NCBI GenBank assembly: GCA_007844125.1
Contig: CM017573.1
Coordinates: 1,884,293-1,948,292, forward strand
Direction of reading: 5' to 3'
Source: Sinonovacula constricta
Lineage: Eukaryota > Mollusca > Bivalvia > Cardiida > Solecurtidae
Length of the DNA: 64,000 nucleotides
In this document: positions 37,001 to 52,000 of the stretch, one piece after another
Numbering within the stretch: position 1 is the stretch's first letter
How the letters are laid out: every line of letters starts with the position of its first letter
Made by a program: the position numbers and the translations under genes
Notes under the pieces: generated by a model
Seen by the model: only the letters and a program-made list of their open reading frames with translations
The model's database searches: none
Told to the model about the DNA's origin: nothing

Positions 37001-40000
37001 ACATTGGACCTTGGCCATGCATTGCTTGAGCGCATCAAAGAAATGGGAATGCATGCAGACTTTACCAACAGACACGCGACAACATCGGCGTGCTATGGTA
37101 TTGAACATCTACTAGAACTTTTACAAGACCGACGACGAAGATTGGAAGAACTCTGGGAACAAAGAAGAATCCGACTGGAGCAATCCCTGCAGCTCTTCCA
37201 ACTGGACCAAGAAGTAGACAAAGTGAGTCAAATCTTTGCCTTTTAATTTTTAGTGTATTCATCGTTGAGATGTTAGGTTTGAACTCAATCTTTCACAGGG
37301 ACTTTAACCTAGACATGAAAATTTGTTGTGAGGTCTCCCTCTTTCTACCTGAGTATCTGGATAGCCCCTATCGTGACACATGAAAATAAAAGTTTCATAT
37401 ATGTTATTCTGCCAAGGAAACTAATTGAATTTTTTATGAATTATATCATTTTTCTTTCCCCTTCTCATAGGTCCTTGGCTGGTATCGTACCACCGGACAT
37501 GCCCAACTGCAGAGGACCGAACTTGGCGACTCCTACGAGTCGGCCAGACGTATCCAAGAGGATCACCAGAGATTCGAATCACAAGCTAGAGTAAGTCAAA
37601 AACTTTTTATTGCTATAATGAAAGTCCCATAACTCTTGCCTGCTACTAGAAGATGGTGATGAAAAAGGATCCGATTGATTTCTTTATAAGTACAGTAGAA
37701 ACTCGCTATTAAGTCCACTTTTGGGACCGGCAAGAAGTGGCCTTAATTTAAAGTTTGGCCTTAATAGCGAGTTTTGATATAAGCTGTAACAAGTTATGCC
37801 CCCTTTGACATAATGAACTACATGTGTGTTTATATTCTTTTTGTATACGTGTTGTATACTTTATATTTGTGTTTAAACCAATATCATATTTTGTTTTGTT
37901 AGTATAATAGTAGTAGTTTAAATCAATAATATAATATGCATTATGATTCATAAAATGTAGAACACTTTCATTTTGTTTCAGTATTATTTATTTTAGTTGA
38001 TTTTGTACACTTTTAAACTACAATCTATTAACCTGTAAATCAATAAAAATAAAACAACAAACAATGTCCTTATTTACACAGAGGTTTGTGTTAGTGTTTA
38101 CTTAAAAAACTGAGTGATTGTGCTCTGTTTGGCAGCTGCCATCACTTTGATCCGCCAATGTTGTTGTTGTTGTTTTTTGTAATTAACTGACACATGCCTA
38201 TGGTGTCTGTTAATCCTTTGTAAAATGCAGTCTAAACAAAAGAAAGTGTCAAAATGTCGGCCGCCTCTAAGTAAACACAGACTGGTGTACGATATGCTGA
38301 CGGATGTCTATGAATAGGCTGCGCTGCATGGTAGTAAAATTCACGCACCCAGTCTGGCAACAGTCGATAAGAGTTATTTCCCTTGGCCGCATTAGTCAGT
38401 TTCGTTTATCGCTTAGACGCCAGTTCGGGACCGAAACTCATGGCCGTAATTCGCAATAGCCAGTTGCCCGCATTTTTGAGTTTCAAGTATATAGAATCAA
38501 ATAGTAAACTATTCGGGACCGAGAAAATTGGCCGTAATATAAAAATGGCCGTATTATCGAGTTGCCCGCATTGTGAGTTTCTACTGTATACCCTTTTTAG
38601 TAATTGTCTGAAAAACAAAGAGAATTGTCTAAAAAAAAAGGAGGAAATATTAAGGATAATATAACCTTTTTTTGCATCATTTGTTTGCCAGACATTATAC
38701 AATGACCTTGTATAAAATAATCTTCTGTAAATTGAACAATAAGAAAACATTATTTGATTTTGCTTCTTCTATGTGTATAGGACATCCAAGAGACTGTATT
38801 ACACCTTGTACGGTCGGCCGACCAGCTCCTCCGTCGAACACACCTGGACGCGGAGGGAGTCAGAAGGAGGCTACAAGACGTCGACACAGAATGTGAAAAC
38901 TTCATGTACAAACTAGACACTCGAAGGAAAAACATCTCCATGTCTGTGTCATTTTTCGACTTAAGTGAAACGGTGAGTGTTTAATCTTTTCTAACTTTTA
39001 GGTATTCTACTTTTTAAGTATTGCTTTGTTGGTATTCCTAAGTTTATCTTTGAAACAAATTCACCATATATGTCTCACCTCAGAAGGAGCTTTAAAATAT
39101 TAAATCTTTTTAGGGTAAAAACACCTTGAAATTCCCAATAGCTAGGCTTTTTAAATATATCTATTAAACAGTTAAAAAATATGAAAATTACAATGGTTTC
39201 TTTTCTCATAAAATTTCAGGGTTTTCCCATACAAATATTGAATATGTGTTGTAATAAAAAATCTAGCTATTACCATGACAAAACTCGTTTAAGAACAACA
39301 TCATACCTCCTTATTTTTTGATGTCATTTTAAATTGTTATTTCAGGCTCTCACTAAGTTGAGTGAGGTGGAAGTCCAACTCAACAGCTCGGACTTGCCTC
39401 GTAACAGCGAAGAACTTGCTGAACGCCATGCGCAGTTGTCTAACGTCATAGTAGAGGTTTCTATGTCAGCCCAGACGGAGGGACGTCTGCTACTTGAGAG
39501 GGTCAGTAGAGACGACACCGGGGCTGATGGCGTCAGACACCGCGTAAGTACAGTAAACACTTTTAAGTTAGGGGATGGTGGTCATGGTGGGGCTGGTTGA
39601 GATGGGGATGGGATTTGTTTTTTGCTATGATTGTTGTCATTTAAACTGTCTATTTTAAAAAGGTTATTCTCTATAATTTATTGGTAAATTAATGAATAAA
39701 TGCCTTAAAATATTTATTCTCATTCTTCTCATTTAATTTTAGAATTGTTTTGTTTACTTCCCAGATTATAAATTGATCCCAATAATTTAAACCAAAGGGG
39801 CTTTAAAAATGCATTAATCAAAATGTTTTCATGGCTTGGAACTATTTTCTTTTCTTTTGTTCTGAGGCAGTAAGGTATATCAATTTCCTCTATTTGCCAC
39901 TTCAGATGGATCAACTGCAAGATCGCTGTGCAAGATTAGAATCGCTCTGCAAAGCAGCGCCGCGCAGAGGCCTGGGAGCGCAGCCAGACATACCTCATCT

Positions 40001-43000
40001 TCCAGGAAACATACACAAGTGTATGTCAAGTTTTTTTTTTTTTTCCCATTATTTTGCCTCAGTAAAGGCACTATGATAGATTTATCTAGTTTTGATGCCA
40101 TTGTTAATAAAGTTGCATTACCCATATTTTCATCTTTGAGGTTTGACCTACTTGTTACCATAGTAATGCACTGTTTATAATTCATAAGTTAATATGACAG
40201 ATTTTTAGTGTTTAACCCTATTGCTACCATAGTAATATATATAAAAGACATTTTTTTAACTTATACTTATCTTCATTTGCATTACCTACACATACAGCCA
40301 CACTCCTAATTAAGTTAATTTTTTAATTGAATTCGGAACATCTTGTTACTATCGTTAATGCAGTGATGACCAATTTAACATGAACTTTGACCTTCTTGTT
40401 ACCCTAGTTACACACCTGGATGACCCAGATTGTCCAGACGACTCTGACTCGTAACTCGGACATGGGCAGCTCCCTCCCAGAGGCGAGCGATTTCTTACAT
40501 GTTCATGAACAACTAGAGGAAGACATTAGAGTAAGTATAAAAATAACTTAAACTGTCAAATGCATAATGATGTATGCCTTTTGTATTTTTATTGTTGACT
40601 GTAAATCTGGATTACATAAAGTAACTACAAAAAAGATGTCTTCAGAGCATGAAGTCCCTGTTACAAAATATCATCATTATAATTTATAATATATTATCAT
40701 CTTAAAGACTGCCGTCCAGTTAGCTTGGTTAATCCCAGTGCCAACAATAGCATCTCTATCTACGATGCTCCATGGTGTTTCAGATCTGAGGCCAAGGACA
40801 CTTCTGTCTACAAAATCAAATCAAATCATACACTTTGTTTTAATTGATTATTAAAAACAATTAAATATCCGTTGGCAATCAATTAAATGATAATTTTGAC
40901 TCTTTAATCCCTTTCCAGGAGAAGTGTACAGCCCAGCTGAAGCCCCTTGCGGACGCTGCTCACTCCTTGGTTCAGTCAGGGGACCAGGGTGCAGAGGGCG
41001 CCCACGAGAAGGTGCAATCTCTCCAGCAGACCATCACACGCCTACACAACGTGGTGGAGATCCGCATTAAGCTTGCACTCCTCTATCTTTCGTTCCATAG
41101 GCTACTTCAGCAGGTCAGTCTAGAATTCATGTCTTTGTAAGAAATAAATGAGAGTGTAATTTGGGAAATTTTAATGTTGTTATTATGAACTCAAAATAGG
41201 GGTGCCTTTATGTTAGGGTCTCAGCTTGCCTCATTTCTTTTCAATGTTTCTGTTTAAACTGATGAATTATCTTTCTGCCTGTACAAATATAAGCAGTTTT
41301 AAATGTCGGTGTTTCTTTCTCAAGACATTACACAAGCAAAACAAAAATGCCCTTAGTGCCATGGGTAAGGCCCAGATAAGTAAAAAGAAACTTTTCTAAT
41401 ACTTGTTGAGTTCTTGCTTGTATTTAATAATATGAAGATATTTTAATCTAGCATTAAATTTAAGAGACTTCCTCCAATGATTGACCACAAATCTTCTCCT
41501 TGCCAAATTCCAGCTGCCTGGTATACTGCCTTATGTTAAGATGATTATTGTAAATAAGGTTTATGAAACAGAATATTATGCAAAACATGTTAAATAGATA
41601 ACATTGTTTTTTTGATGTCTCCTTGCAGAATTCCAGCTGCATGAAGAGCCTGGAACACATATTGAGATCTGAGACCGAGAATCTACAAGATCTCACTCAG
41701 TCTGCCGTACAGCAGACGGAAGCAACTGTGGTCTGAGGTCGAATCCACATTCAGAGACCTCGACGACAAGGGCAGAGAATTCTTAAAGAGTTCTGCCACC
41801 GTAAGATTAGGCTTATATTTGTATAATTATTACTATTTCTTAAAAATTGTCAAAAGGAAAAGAAAATGTAATATTGTTGTTTTTTTTTTCAATTGTAAGT
41901 CATGTCATACTTTGTTAATATGCACATTTTGTTAAAGTTTGTTTTACTTTTTAATTTGGTGTAATGTTAAGATATATACTTTTTTATAAATGCCATATAT
42001 TTTATTTGTAATTAGCATTTTCTGGTAACAAAATCCTACATATATAAGGAGTAATTACAAATGTATCTTCATTTTAATTTTTTCATTGATTACATAAATA
42101 TTCAATATATCTCCCAGTCTGCACATTATATTTCTACCTTTATTAATATCCTTAATAATTGCAAACTTGCATTTAATTTTTATTATGATTTTCAGATTTC
42201 TAATGACTCATCTTTACAAATTCGCCGCACCATCACAACTGTTGAATCCATCCTAACTGAGACTCGTGATCATATGACCTTCCTTACAACACAGTGGGAA
42301 TCATGGACTACCCACGTGTCTACGAGTCGTCAGTTCAAAACCCAGTGGCACCAGTTTATTCAGGATGCCAGAAAGGTATGAATATGATTTATTTATCAGA
42401 ATATTAGGAACATGTTTCCAAAATAGATAAACAAATCTGTTGATTCTGATGCATGTTTAAACAGTGATGCTGTATTTATTTTATGGTGGAACATGTCTAT
42501 AGGTTTACATGATTAAACTGAAAGAAACTTAATTTATTGTAAGATAAGTACTTTTGAGTTTATTCAAGCTTTACCATATTAGTTGTGGTTTCCTTACATT
42601 GCTTTTCCATATTTTAGTCATAGTTTCATCATTAAAAAATTAATTGAATGTTATTATTACATTTCTGATAAAACAGTGATTCATATTTTTGTGATTATTT
42701 ATATTCATGCTATTATTTATCATGAAATGTTTTCATTTGCTATTTTTAGTAAATATTATTACAATCATTACAGTTATATATTTTTGGTATGACATTTTGT
42801 TTCAGCATATCATTTTCATCTTTTCTTAATCATGCATTTTTCTTGCAGGTAGATAATTTGTTAGTTCCTAATACAATATAAAACATTCTTTAGCAAAACC
42901 TCTGAATGTATATTTATATCTTTGACTTCCCTTATTTAACTTGTAGATTTTTCCCCTGTCATTATTTTGGTTTGCCCCTTTTAAATTTTTTAGTTTGCCA

Positions 43001-46000
43001 TATAAATAGGAAATGATCTTGAATAACAATACAATCATATTTCTAATCAGAAACAACAGTTCATGGCTTGAGATTATCAAAAAATTCAGCCAATAAGACA
43101 CAAAACTGTTCATGGCCCTAAAGTTATCTGAATTCAGCCAATCTGAAACAACTGTTCATGCCCCGAGGTTTGCCAATCAGAAACAATTGTTGATGGCACT
43201 AGAGTATCTCAAATTCAGCCAGACAGATTCTGGTGCATGATGTTGGACTCCAGCTCAAAGTTTAATGAACTGTGGTCAATATAATTTGATAAAATCATGC
43301 TTTTTTTTCCTATTGTTTCACCATTTTGAATGTTCACCCTTTTCCAAGCATTATGTTCAGCTCTTACCTTACATCTAACCATTAGTTTACTCCCCTGTCT
43401 CTCCTTGCAGTCTATAGATAAGGTTACAAAATTAGAGGCAGACTTTTTCCCCAAGTTGGCGGGGGAACTGGGATCGTCCATAGAAACGGCCCAACATCTC
43501 CAACAAAGGCTCGATAATTTTATGCCAGCCTACGAGGTAACTTCGTCAACCCTGCCCTTTTCACAAAAAAATCTGTTGCCAGGGAGAAAAAATTGCATCA
43601 GCTTGCCCACAATGTTGATTGCTGGATAACATAAAAGGAACTTTCCTGCCATTGAAATGTTGAAATATTTATTCGATTTAACTTCTTGGTAAATTTTGTC
43701 TGCTTGCATATTTGTTTTAACACATCCCACTTCAAAACATAAACAGGAAATTGCATCAGCTGCAACTAGTTTGCTTTGTTCATCCCACTTTGTGAAAAGG
43801 ATCATTAAAGCTTACACAAAATAAACTAAATTATTATGAATAGTAATTAAAATATCCTTCTGCCTGGTCAGTTTTATCTGCCTTCTGCCTGGTCAGTTTT
43901 ATCTGCCTTCTGCCTGGTCAGTTTTATCTACCTTCTGCCTGGTCAGTTTTATCTGCCTTCTGCCTGGTCAGTTTTATCTGCCTAACTATTTTTCAGGAAC
44001 TGCTTGGGCTCTTGGTAGAATGTTTTTTTGGTCAAATTGAGCTAGATTGTGTGCCAAACTTGAAACCAGTTGGAAATCAGTAAACAACATATGTAAAACA
44101 ATTAACCAGAATATTAATGTAATTGTTATGGCAAAACTACTGTATCATCCTGTCTGCTGGCAGTGTACCATTATCTTGGTGCTGGGCCAAAAATGTGTTC
44201 TAGCGGCATATTCATAGGGTGGGTGTATTTGGCAGTAACATATTCATTTGGCACCCAACCAGGGGTGATATGAAACAAATGGTACATGTATTTGACAAGG
44301 TCATGGCTGTGTATCTCCAAGGTTATACAATTTTTGAAAATAAAGCTTTTAGAAAAAGGCATATAATAACATCAATACGAGACTTTAGATGCAACCTAAT
44401 TCTAGCTTAAAAATGTGTAATGAGAACACTTTAAATAGGCTATTTATTTTTATTTTTTAAAACATTATGCTTAGAGGATAGTAATTATTGCAAGCAGACG
44501 TTTTAACTTGAAAAAACCAACAATAAAAACTCAATCACAAAGTAACGAAAACATGTTTCCAATAAAGAAAGCAAACTGACATTGTGAAAAAAAAGAAGCA
44601 ATTTTTTGTCCCATTTTATTATTTATGTATACCATATGTTGTTTCTCTCTCCTCATGTTGTTGCTTCAAATATATCATTTTTGATTGGTCATTGTGTTGC
44701 TGTTGTCATACCATCCAGACCATAGACTGGGTTATGAGCATCGAAAAGGACCAGTTTGAGCCCTATCTTAGCGGCTATCTTGGGAGCTCGCTAGAAGAAG
44801 CAGGAAGAAATTCAATCTAAGCTCCAATCTTTTGAGCCAACGGCCAAGGTAGTCATGGCAACCTGAATGCATCCAGGCCTCTCACCTATTTCCCCATTCC
44901 CACCACTCTCTATTTATCTCAGTCCGTAACCATAGCAGCCTATTTAGATATATTAGATTTTAGATTCTCACCACAGTGCACTATTCATTACAATAGTAAA
45001 ACAAAAAAATTCATGTTATATAACTTGCATCATTCTATACTTAGACTAGAAATATGGAAAAACCTGCATCTATTTTTAGTTAATTTTCATTTTAGTTACA
45101 TATATCTCTAATAGTAGCATCAGTCACTCTCTTTTCTGGTCCTAGTGTATTGTGTGTAATACAGCATGGTGAATGAAAAAGCATGCATATATAAATAAAA
45201 TAGTTAACCCTCATTAAAATCCTATACTGCATGCGATATTTAAACAACAATCACCAACAATCTGTATGTGATGTTGTTAGTTGATAACTTCTTAAAATTA
45301 TTTACAATTATAATGGTGTTTCCTGTCCCTTCCCCATTACAATAAAAAAACATAAACAACAACAAATGAACTTTTACAATATCTTGTTTCCATGTTTTTT
45401 CTAAAAATTAAAAGAAAGATGGTTGTTCTAATTGATTTACAGCTGGTTATCCTCATATCCCCCAACTTTTCAACAATAAAATCTTAAAATAACATCAATT
45501 GAATTGTTTCATTTTTTAAAATTCGATTTTCTAACTTTTTCAAATAAGTTCTCTCTGATGCTGATTTTAGTATGAAAGAAATTTTTATATATTTAGTTAA
45601 GACTGAAGAATGTTTGGTAAATTGATCTTGTTAATGTGATACTTTACTAAGCTGTCTGACAGCAATGTACTCTCCTAGACCCACATCAGAATATTAACAT
45701 TCATTTGGATCAATGTTCTGTATTAAATTAAATTACTGTCTGACTGATAAATTCTTCACAAAACACAATATATCTGATCTGCAATACTTAAAAAATATGT
45801 TAGTCCTTCATAATGACTGTTCACTCTGTGTAAAACAGTTCCATCAGAAAGTGTATATTCAGTAAAAAATATTAAAATAATTGCTACATCCTACTTCAGT
45901 CCTGTCTGATTAAAAGCAATAATGTTAATCTCAATAAAATTATAATGCCTACAATGATTTGCTAAAATTTAAAAAGCTAGCCATTTCAGTCATATGATCT

Positions 46001-49000
46001 TTTTATGTTTCATTTTATTGTATTGGAGAAATGTTTTCACCTAGTTAACAGCAACTTTACTGTTTGCTGTCTATTATTAAACAATCTGATCTCCAGTATG
46101 TCTGATCAACATATTAAATTACAAACATTTTAATGGAAATATTTTAACAGAATATCACATTTAACCAATATCCCTAGAGAGTGTCGTGATCACAGTTTAA
46201 AATCTTGGCTGTTTTTATTATTGTATTTTGTTGTCTTGTTTTTTTAATTATAAACCTTTGTCTCAGAGTGATATGTATATATCTTGGAATGTAATATATA
46301 TATCATAGTTTCTCCTTCATGTACTTCTACAATCAGGAAGGTCTTGCTGGAATTTTTAAAAGACAAATCTTTTTACATAGGTGGATTGCCCTTAAAGATT
46401 CTTCCATTTCTCGTGAAAAACTACTTTTAAATTCTATGAACTTTTTAAAGGATGTACAATAAAAACAACACAACAAAAAACAACATTCATGCATTGTACA
46501 ATGCCGAAGCATTCTGTTGATCCCTGTCTGACATGCTTTTGTCTAATTTTGGTCCACAACCCATGTTGTTTGTAACCATTTATAGAACAACAATATAGTT
46601 TATTGTAATTATCCTGTAGATAATGAATGGCTTTTAGCATGTTATTTTGTAATCACATTTAGTCAATTTTTTAATACCCAGATTGCTAATTGGTATAATT
46701 ATCATAATTCTATACTTGATAAAAATGTAGTAATGCAAGGTTTTAAAAAACTAGGTCAACATTTAACATCTGCACAGAATGTTGGAGAAGAGGCTCAAAC
46801 CGTTGCATGCAAATTGTGCTTAACATAATATGAAGTTAAGAAAATGCATGACTTTGGTATTATGTCATTATAAAAATGTAAGATATTTTATAAATAAAAA
46901 AAATGATTTTGTGACATTAAAAATAAGCTGCCAAGATAAAATGCTTTTTTTGAATCACTTGTAACTAGTAATACTGGGAGACTCCCCGACCCTATGTTAG
47001 GTGCTAACAAAAAGTTAGGTGCATGTCTAAAGTTCATGTCAAATAATGAGCACCTTTGTCCCATAAGATGTTCACAACCCATGTGTGTCTTGTTATATAT
47101 TTTATAAGATTGTATATATAAATATATAAAGAAATTATCTATTTGATTTAAACTTGATAATATAAAAATGGAACAGTTGAAGTTAAACAACACCAATAGT
47201 TTATTTTAACACTCATCTTTATCTTCATAGATATAATCACAATTTTGAATTTCCTAAAGTTTATTATTTTACAGTTCTACAGTTCTTGTTATTCTGCCTA
47301 CTAAATGTCTATGTCCATGCAAGAAAGCAATTACATTAAATTACATTGCAGTTTCCTCAATATAAAGACTAAATCATCATTTTTATCCCATGTGTATTAT
47401 GAATATGAGTATTATTATTTTTATTTTTGCTTATAAATTCACAACACTATTTATAATCTCTCCCTTGTTCCCATGGCAACAGCAAGCCCAGGCCGAGATA
47501 GAAGACCACCTGAAGACGGCCGAGATGTTGTCCCTAAAGGGGGACACGAGGGGCCAGAATGAGCAGATCTGTAACGAGTTGATCAAGGTACACCAGAGGT
47601 TCCAGGCGCGAATCCATGAATACCAGATCTTGCTCAAGATGACCATACAGTTCTTTAAGAACTTAGATCAGGTGGGTGATTTAGGTAAACTAAGGTTTCA
47701 TGTGAGGAAGAAGTTTAAAGTTTTACCAACAGTTTTTACATAAAAATCATTAATTGACTTCAAGCCACATTTGCTCCAAAGTAGGTTATACCAGTCTGGT
47801 ATTTTGTATATTACGTTCAGTATGATACTCTGTGATAAAAGTCACATTGTTCATGTTTTGAGGTGTGAAACTTTCACATAGATTGTCATCTACATCGAGC
47901 ATTAAATCTATATGGTAATTTAGGACATGACAGTCACATATGAACCATCTTGGAAGTTCGGTGAAAAATGAATTTAAGAGAAGATTTTGTTGTAACAAAT
48001 AATGGTGATTACTGGTCTAAGGTTTACATAATGATGACTTTTTTTTGTCAATATTTCTTAGAAGAAACATTTATGAAGAATGTTACATGTAATTGCTATG
48101 TCTTTAAAAAGATGTTAAAACCAATTAATTGTGGTAGAATGTGAAAAAATATATACATGTACTATAACATCTATTTTATTTTTAGCTGGATAAGCTGATA
48201 GAGAAAACAGAGAAAGAGTACATGGAATCCGAGCTTCCTGCCGATCTCAATCGTGCTGAGAACATGCTCGAGGAACACAAACGTACAAAACAAGAAATCT
48301 CCCATCTCATAAACTACACTGCCGATGAGGGGGAGAAGATTGTCGTCCGTGTACGAGAAACGGTGAGTTTTACTTTTTTTACATATCGAATAAGTGGATA
48401 TAAAAAGATGAGTTTGACTTTTGTGTGTAAATCAGACCAAAGGTAATATAAGTCTACCGCCTAGTCATCTTTTAAGCATTTGATTGGTTAAACTGGATAT
48501 CAGTATCTGACTAATCAGAGGTTTTAAAATCTGATAATATTCAGCATGATACAAGAAGATGTATGATTTGTAAGCAATGTATTATTGGGTAATGGAGTTC
48601 TCAAGCTTTTCTTATATTAATGGTTTTCCTTAAAATTGTCACACTGAGACAAGTGTAAAGAGTATTAACAAATCAAAAATGAAAAATATAAATAAGATGC
48701 TGTAAAAAGTCCTCCTTTAAGCTGAAAATAATCATTTACACAGAGATTTTATTGGATAGTCTCCCTTCATTCAAGTATGTCCTTTTTATTTGGATTACTC
48801 TGTTTTTATGATTGTAGCCTTTGCAGTGTATGTTGACTCATATGACTGTCTTGTGATACCCATACTAAATGTCATATTTATGCAAAAGAAAGAAATGTAC
48901 CGTATCTGTTATTGTACCATCAGCCAAAGAACATGAGATAAAGTCCAGGATTTCTAATTAAAATACCTACTAACTATTGGAATACCTTGAATATTATCAA

Positions 49001-52000
49001 TCAAGGGAGACATTTTTCATTTCACCAATGTTCCTCAGTTCAAGCTGCAAAACCTATAAACATGTAAAAATTGTCACCCCTATAGCAACAAGAACCAAAT
49101 CTCGATTTTAACAAGCATTTTATTTGTTTCTTATTTTGCTTGTTCAGATAAGGCCTTAAGGCAATTTCTAAGGTATCAATGTATCATTGTCACATCAGAA
49201 ATTAATTGAAATTAAAATGAGGATGAACTATTAATTACATGAGATCATAAAGCAACAACACATAACAATCAAGAACCATCGTTTCTTGACAAGTTTAATT
49301 CATGTTTGAAAAGCAAGGTATTACTGCAGGTAGAATTTAACCTGTTTTATGCAAGATAAAATAATGGGAAATATTATATTTTTTTTGGTATTTTAATAGG
49401 ATGCTGAAGCCGTTGCCAAGGACGACGTTCAGCGGGTGTTGACAGCGGCAGATCAATACAAGCGTCGCTGGAACAGCACCTGGGAAGAACAAGAACGGAG
49501 GTTGAGACAGAACCTCCAGATCTGTCAGTTCAACTTTGACCTTAGACAGGTTAGTCACTTTGTTAGGCATGGAAACAGATAATGTATTGTGTTTCGAAGC
49601 AATCAGTTACTCTTTGCTAGTGTTTGTTTGACTATTGGTGAACATTTATTTGTAACTTGGATATTGATGGTAATTCAACAATAAGGATTTTCTAACTTAA
49701 ATTTTAGGAATTTTAGTCAGTGAAACAGATACAATTTTTTTTAGTTTATTTCTATAGCAAGTTATGAAAAATCTTGCAAGCGATTTGTTTTATGATGTAA
49801 GATAAACATAATTTATGCAAGCTTTGTCTTTTGCACCAAACTAATTTATATATATTTTCTTTTTTCTCTCATAATATATGTTTTTCTTAATATAAATTTC
49901 TGTAAACTGTTTTTTTTCCAGATCCATTCTGAGATAGATGAGCTACATCATCATCTCCAAGCTAGACGTGGTAGCTATGGCAACTCTTTGCCAGCTGCTA
50001 AGATGACGTCACAAGCTTTCAAACAGTTTGAAATGACTGTAGAAGTAAGTACAAGTAGGGATGTAAAATTTTTTCATTTAAACTTGTGAATGTTTTCATC
50101 ATGTTTGTATCTTAACATTTGAATGTTCCATTATAAGCAAAAACAAAACACATGTACAATTGTAAGTAATACTGTATACTGATACTGGCAATTGATTGAT
50201 CAGTGATTTGTATGTAACTCCTTCACCCCCCCCCCCCCCACCCCCCACCTTTGTATGTAACTCCTCCCCCTTTTATATGAAACTCCTCCCCCTTTTGTAT
50301 ATAACACCTCCCCCCTTTTTTTGTATGTAACTCCTCCCCCTTTTATATATAAACCCCCCCCCCCCCTTTTGTATGTAACTCCTCCCCCTTTGTATGTAAC
50401 TCCTCCCCCTTTTAACAGATTAACACTTCCTATTCATACCCAGGTGAAGTGCTTACATACTGTATCACAAACATATAGCCACCTTATGTAAACAGACTTA
50501 ACAGACTAAATTGTTTATAAAAGAACTGCACATCATTTTACCATTGAAACAAAAAAGCTTCTTGATCTATTATTTGAATGTTATCCTAATTTTGTTATGA
50601 AGGCATTTTACTTTAGCTCAACTGTTTTTTAACTTGACCTACTGACCCATATTGATATAGTATAAAATAAACCTTAAAGGACCTTGACCTTTGACCTTTT
50701 ATTCCCAGCTGATTGAGAAGAAGATTCAGAACTTTACAACGACAGCGGAGTTGATGGTACAGGATGAGCATTATGACTCAGTCCATATCCGCCGTGAGAT
50801 AGACATGCTCAACACCAAATGGACAACATTCCACACTAGTGTGAGGGACTATAGAGACATGCTGGAGGTCTCCATTGAGTACTTTAAACTCATCGAAGAG
50901 GTGAGTTTTGTAGTATATAAATGCAAAATAAATTAACTTTCCAGAATGTATAAAACAATGTTCCTAAATATTTATGAAGTTTTAACTAATACTGATAATT
51001 ATTGTTAATATATATAATGTCCTTATTAATATTTCCTTGACCGTATTCACCATTCAATTTTTTTTTCCATATGTTCTAGACGGAACACTGGATGAGTGAG
51101 GGCAGTCACCTGCTTATTGACCTAGGTCATCAGGCCAACAAGGTTAAGGGTCCTGATGACGCTCGTGAGTTGCTCAAACAGATTCACAGATATGTTGAAG
51201 AGGGAAAACCCATCCAGGATGAGAGGCTAAAGCATGTCTCAGAACTTGCAGTTCAACTTTATGGTAAGTACTTACATTTTTGTATTCAATTTGAAGTTAC
51301 TTTGAAAGCAATTTGTTGGTGTATAGCTGTGAATTGCAGCACATGTTGTATTATCTTTGCATAATTAAGAAAAATAAAAAATACCTTATTTTTCATTATG
51401 TGTATAGAAGTACATAATTTGGCATTTAAAATGTAATAGAATATTTTGAGACATAACAACTTTTTATGATGTGATGATATGATGTATGCTAATTTTGATG
51501 ACTGATCTTAGCCAAACTATCACTTAGTTAAATTACTGAACACTGTTATCACTTCAGACCATAACCCTGTCAGCAAGTGTTTGATATTACAATGTACAAA
51601 TACATGATTTTTTTCCTACTAGTTACTATGGCAACTTTGTATATCTCCCAGGTGACGAGGGACCAACACGTGTCCACAACCTATATGTACAGTACCAGGA
51701 CTTGAATACAGAGCTTTCAGCAGGCGGATAATGAAGTCTCCCGCTTAATTCTAAACCTGGTAAATAGATTTTTTCATAGATAATATGGTCCATTAATGCA
51801 AAATGCACAATAACCTTATAAAAAATCTCTAGAGAAGACTTTTATTGTGATGTACCTTCGTGAAATAAGTTATTATTGCAAACAATTAATGGTACTCATA
51901 CTTTTAATTTTGTGTATTAGATAACCTCATATTTGACCTTTGGTTACCATGACAACAGAGCTGCCCTTGAAAAAAGGTAAAAAAAAAAGTATATTCAATA

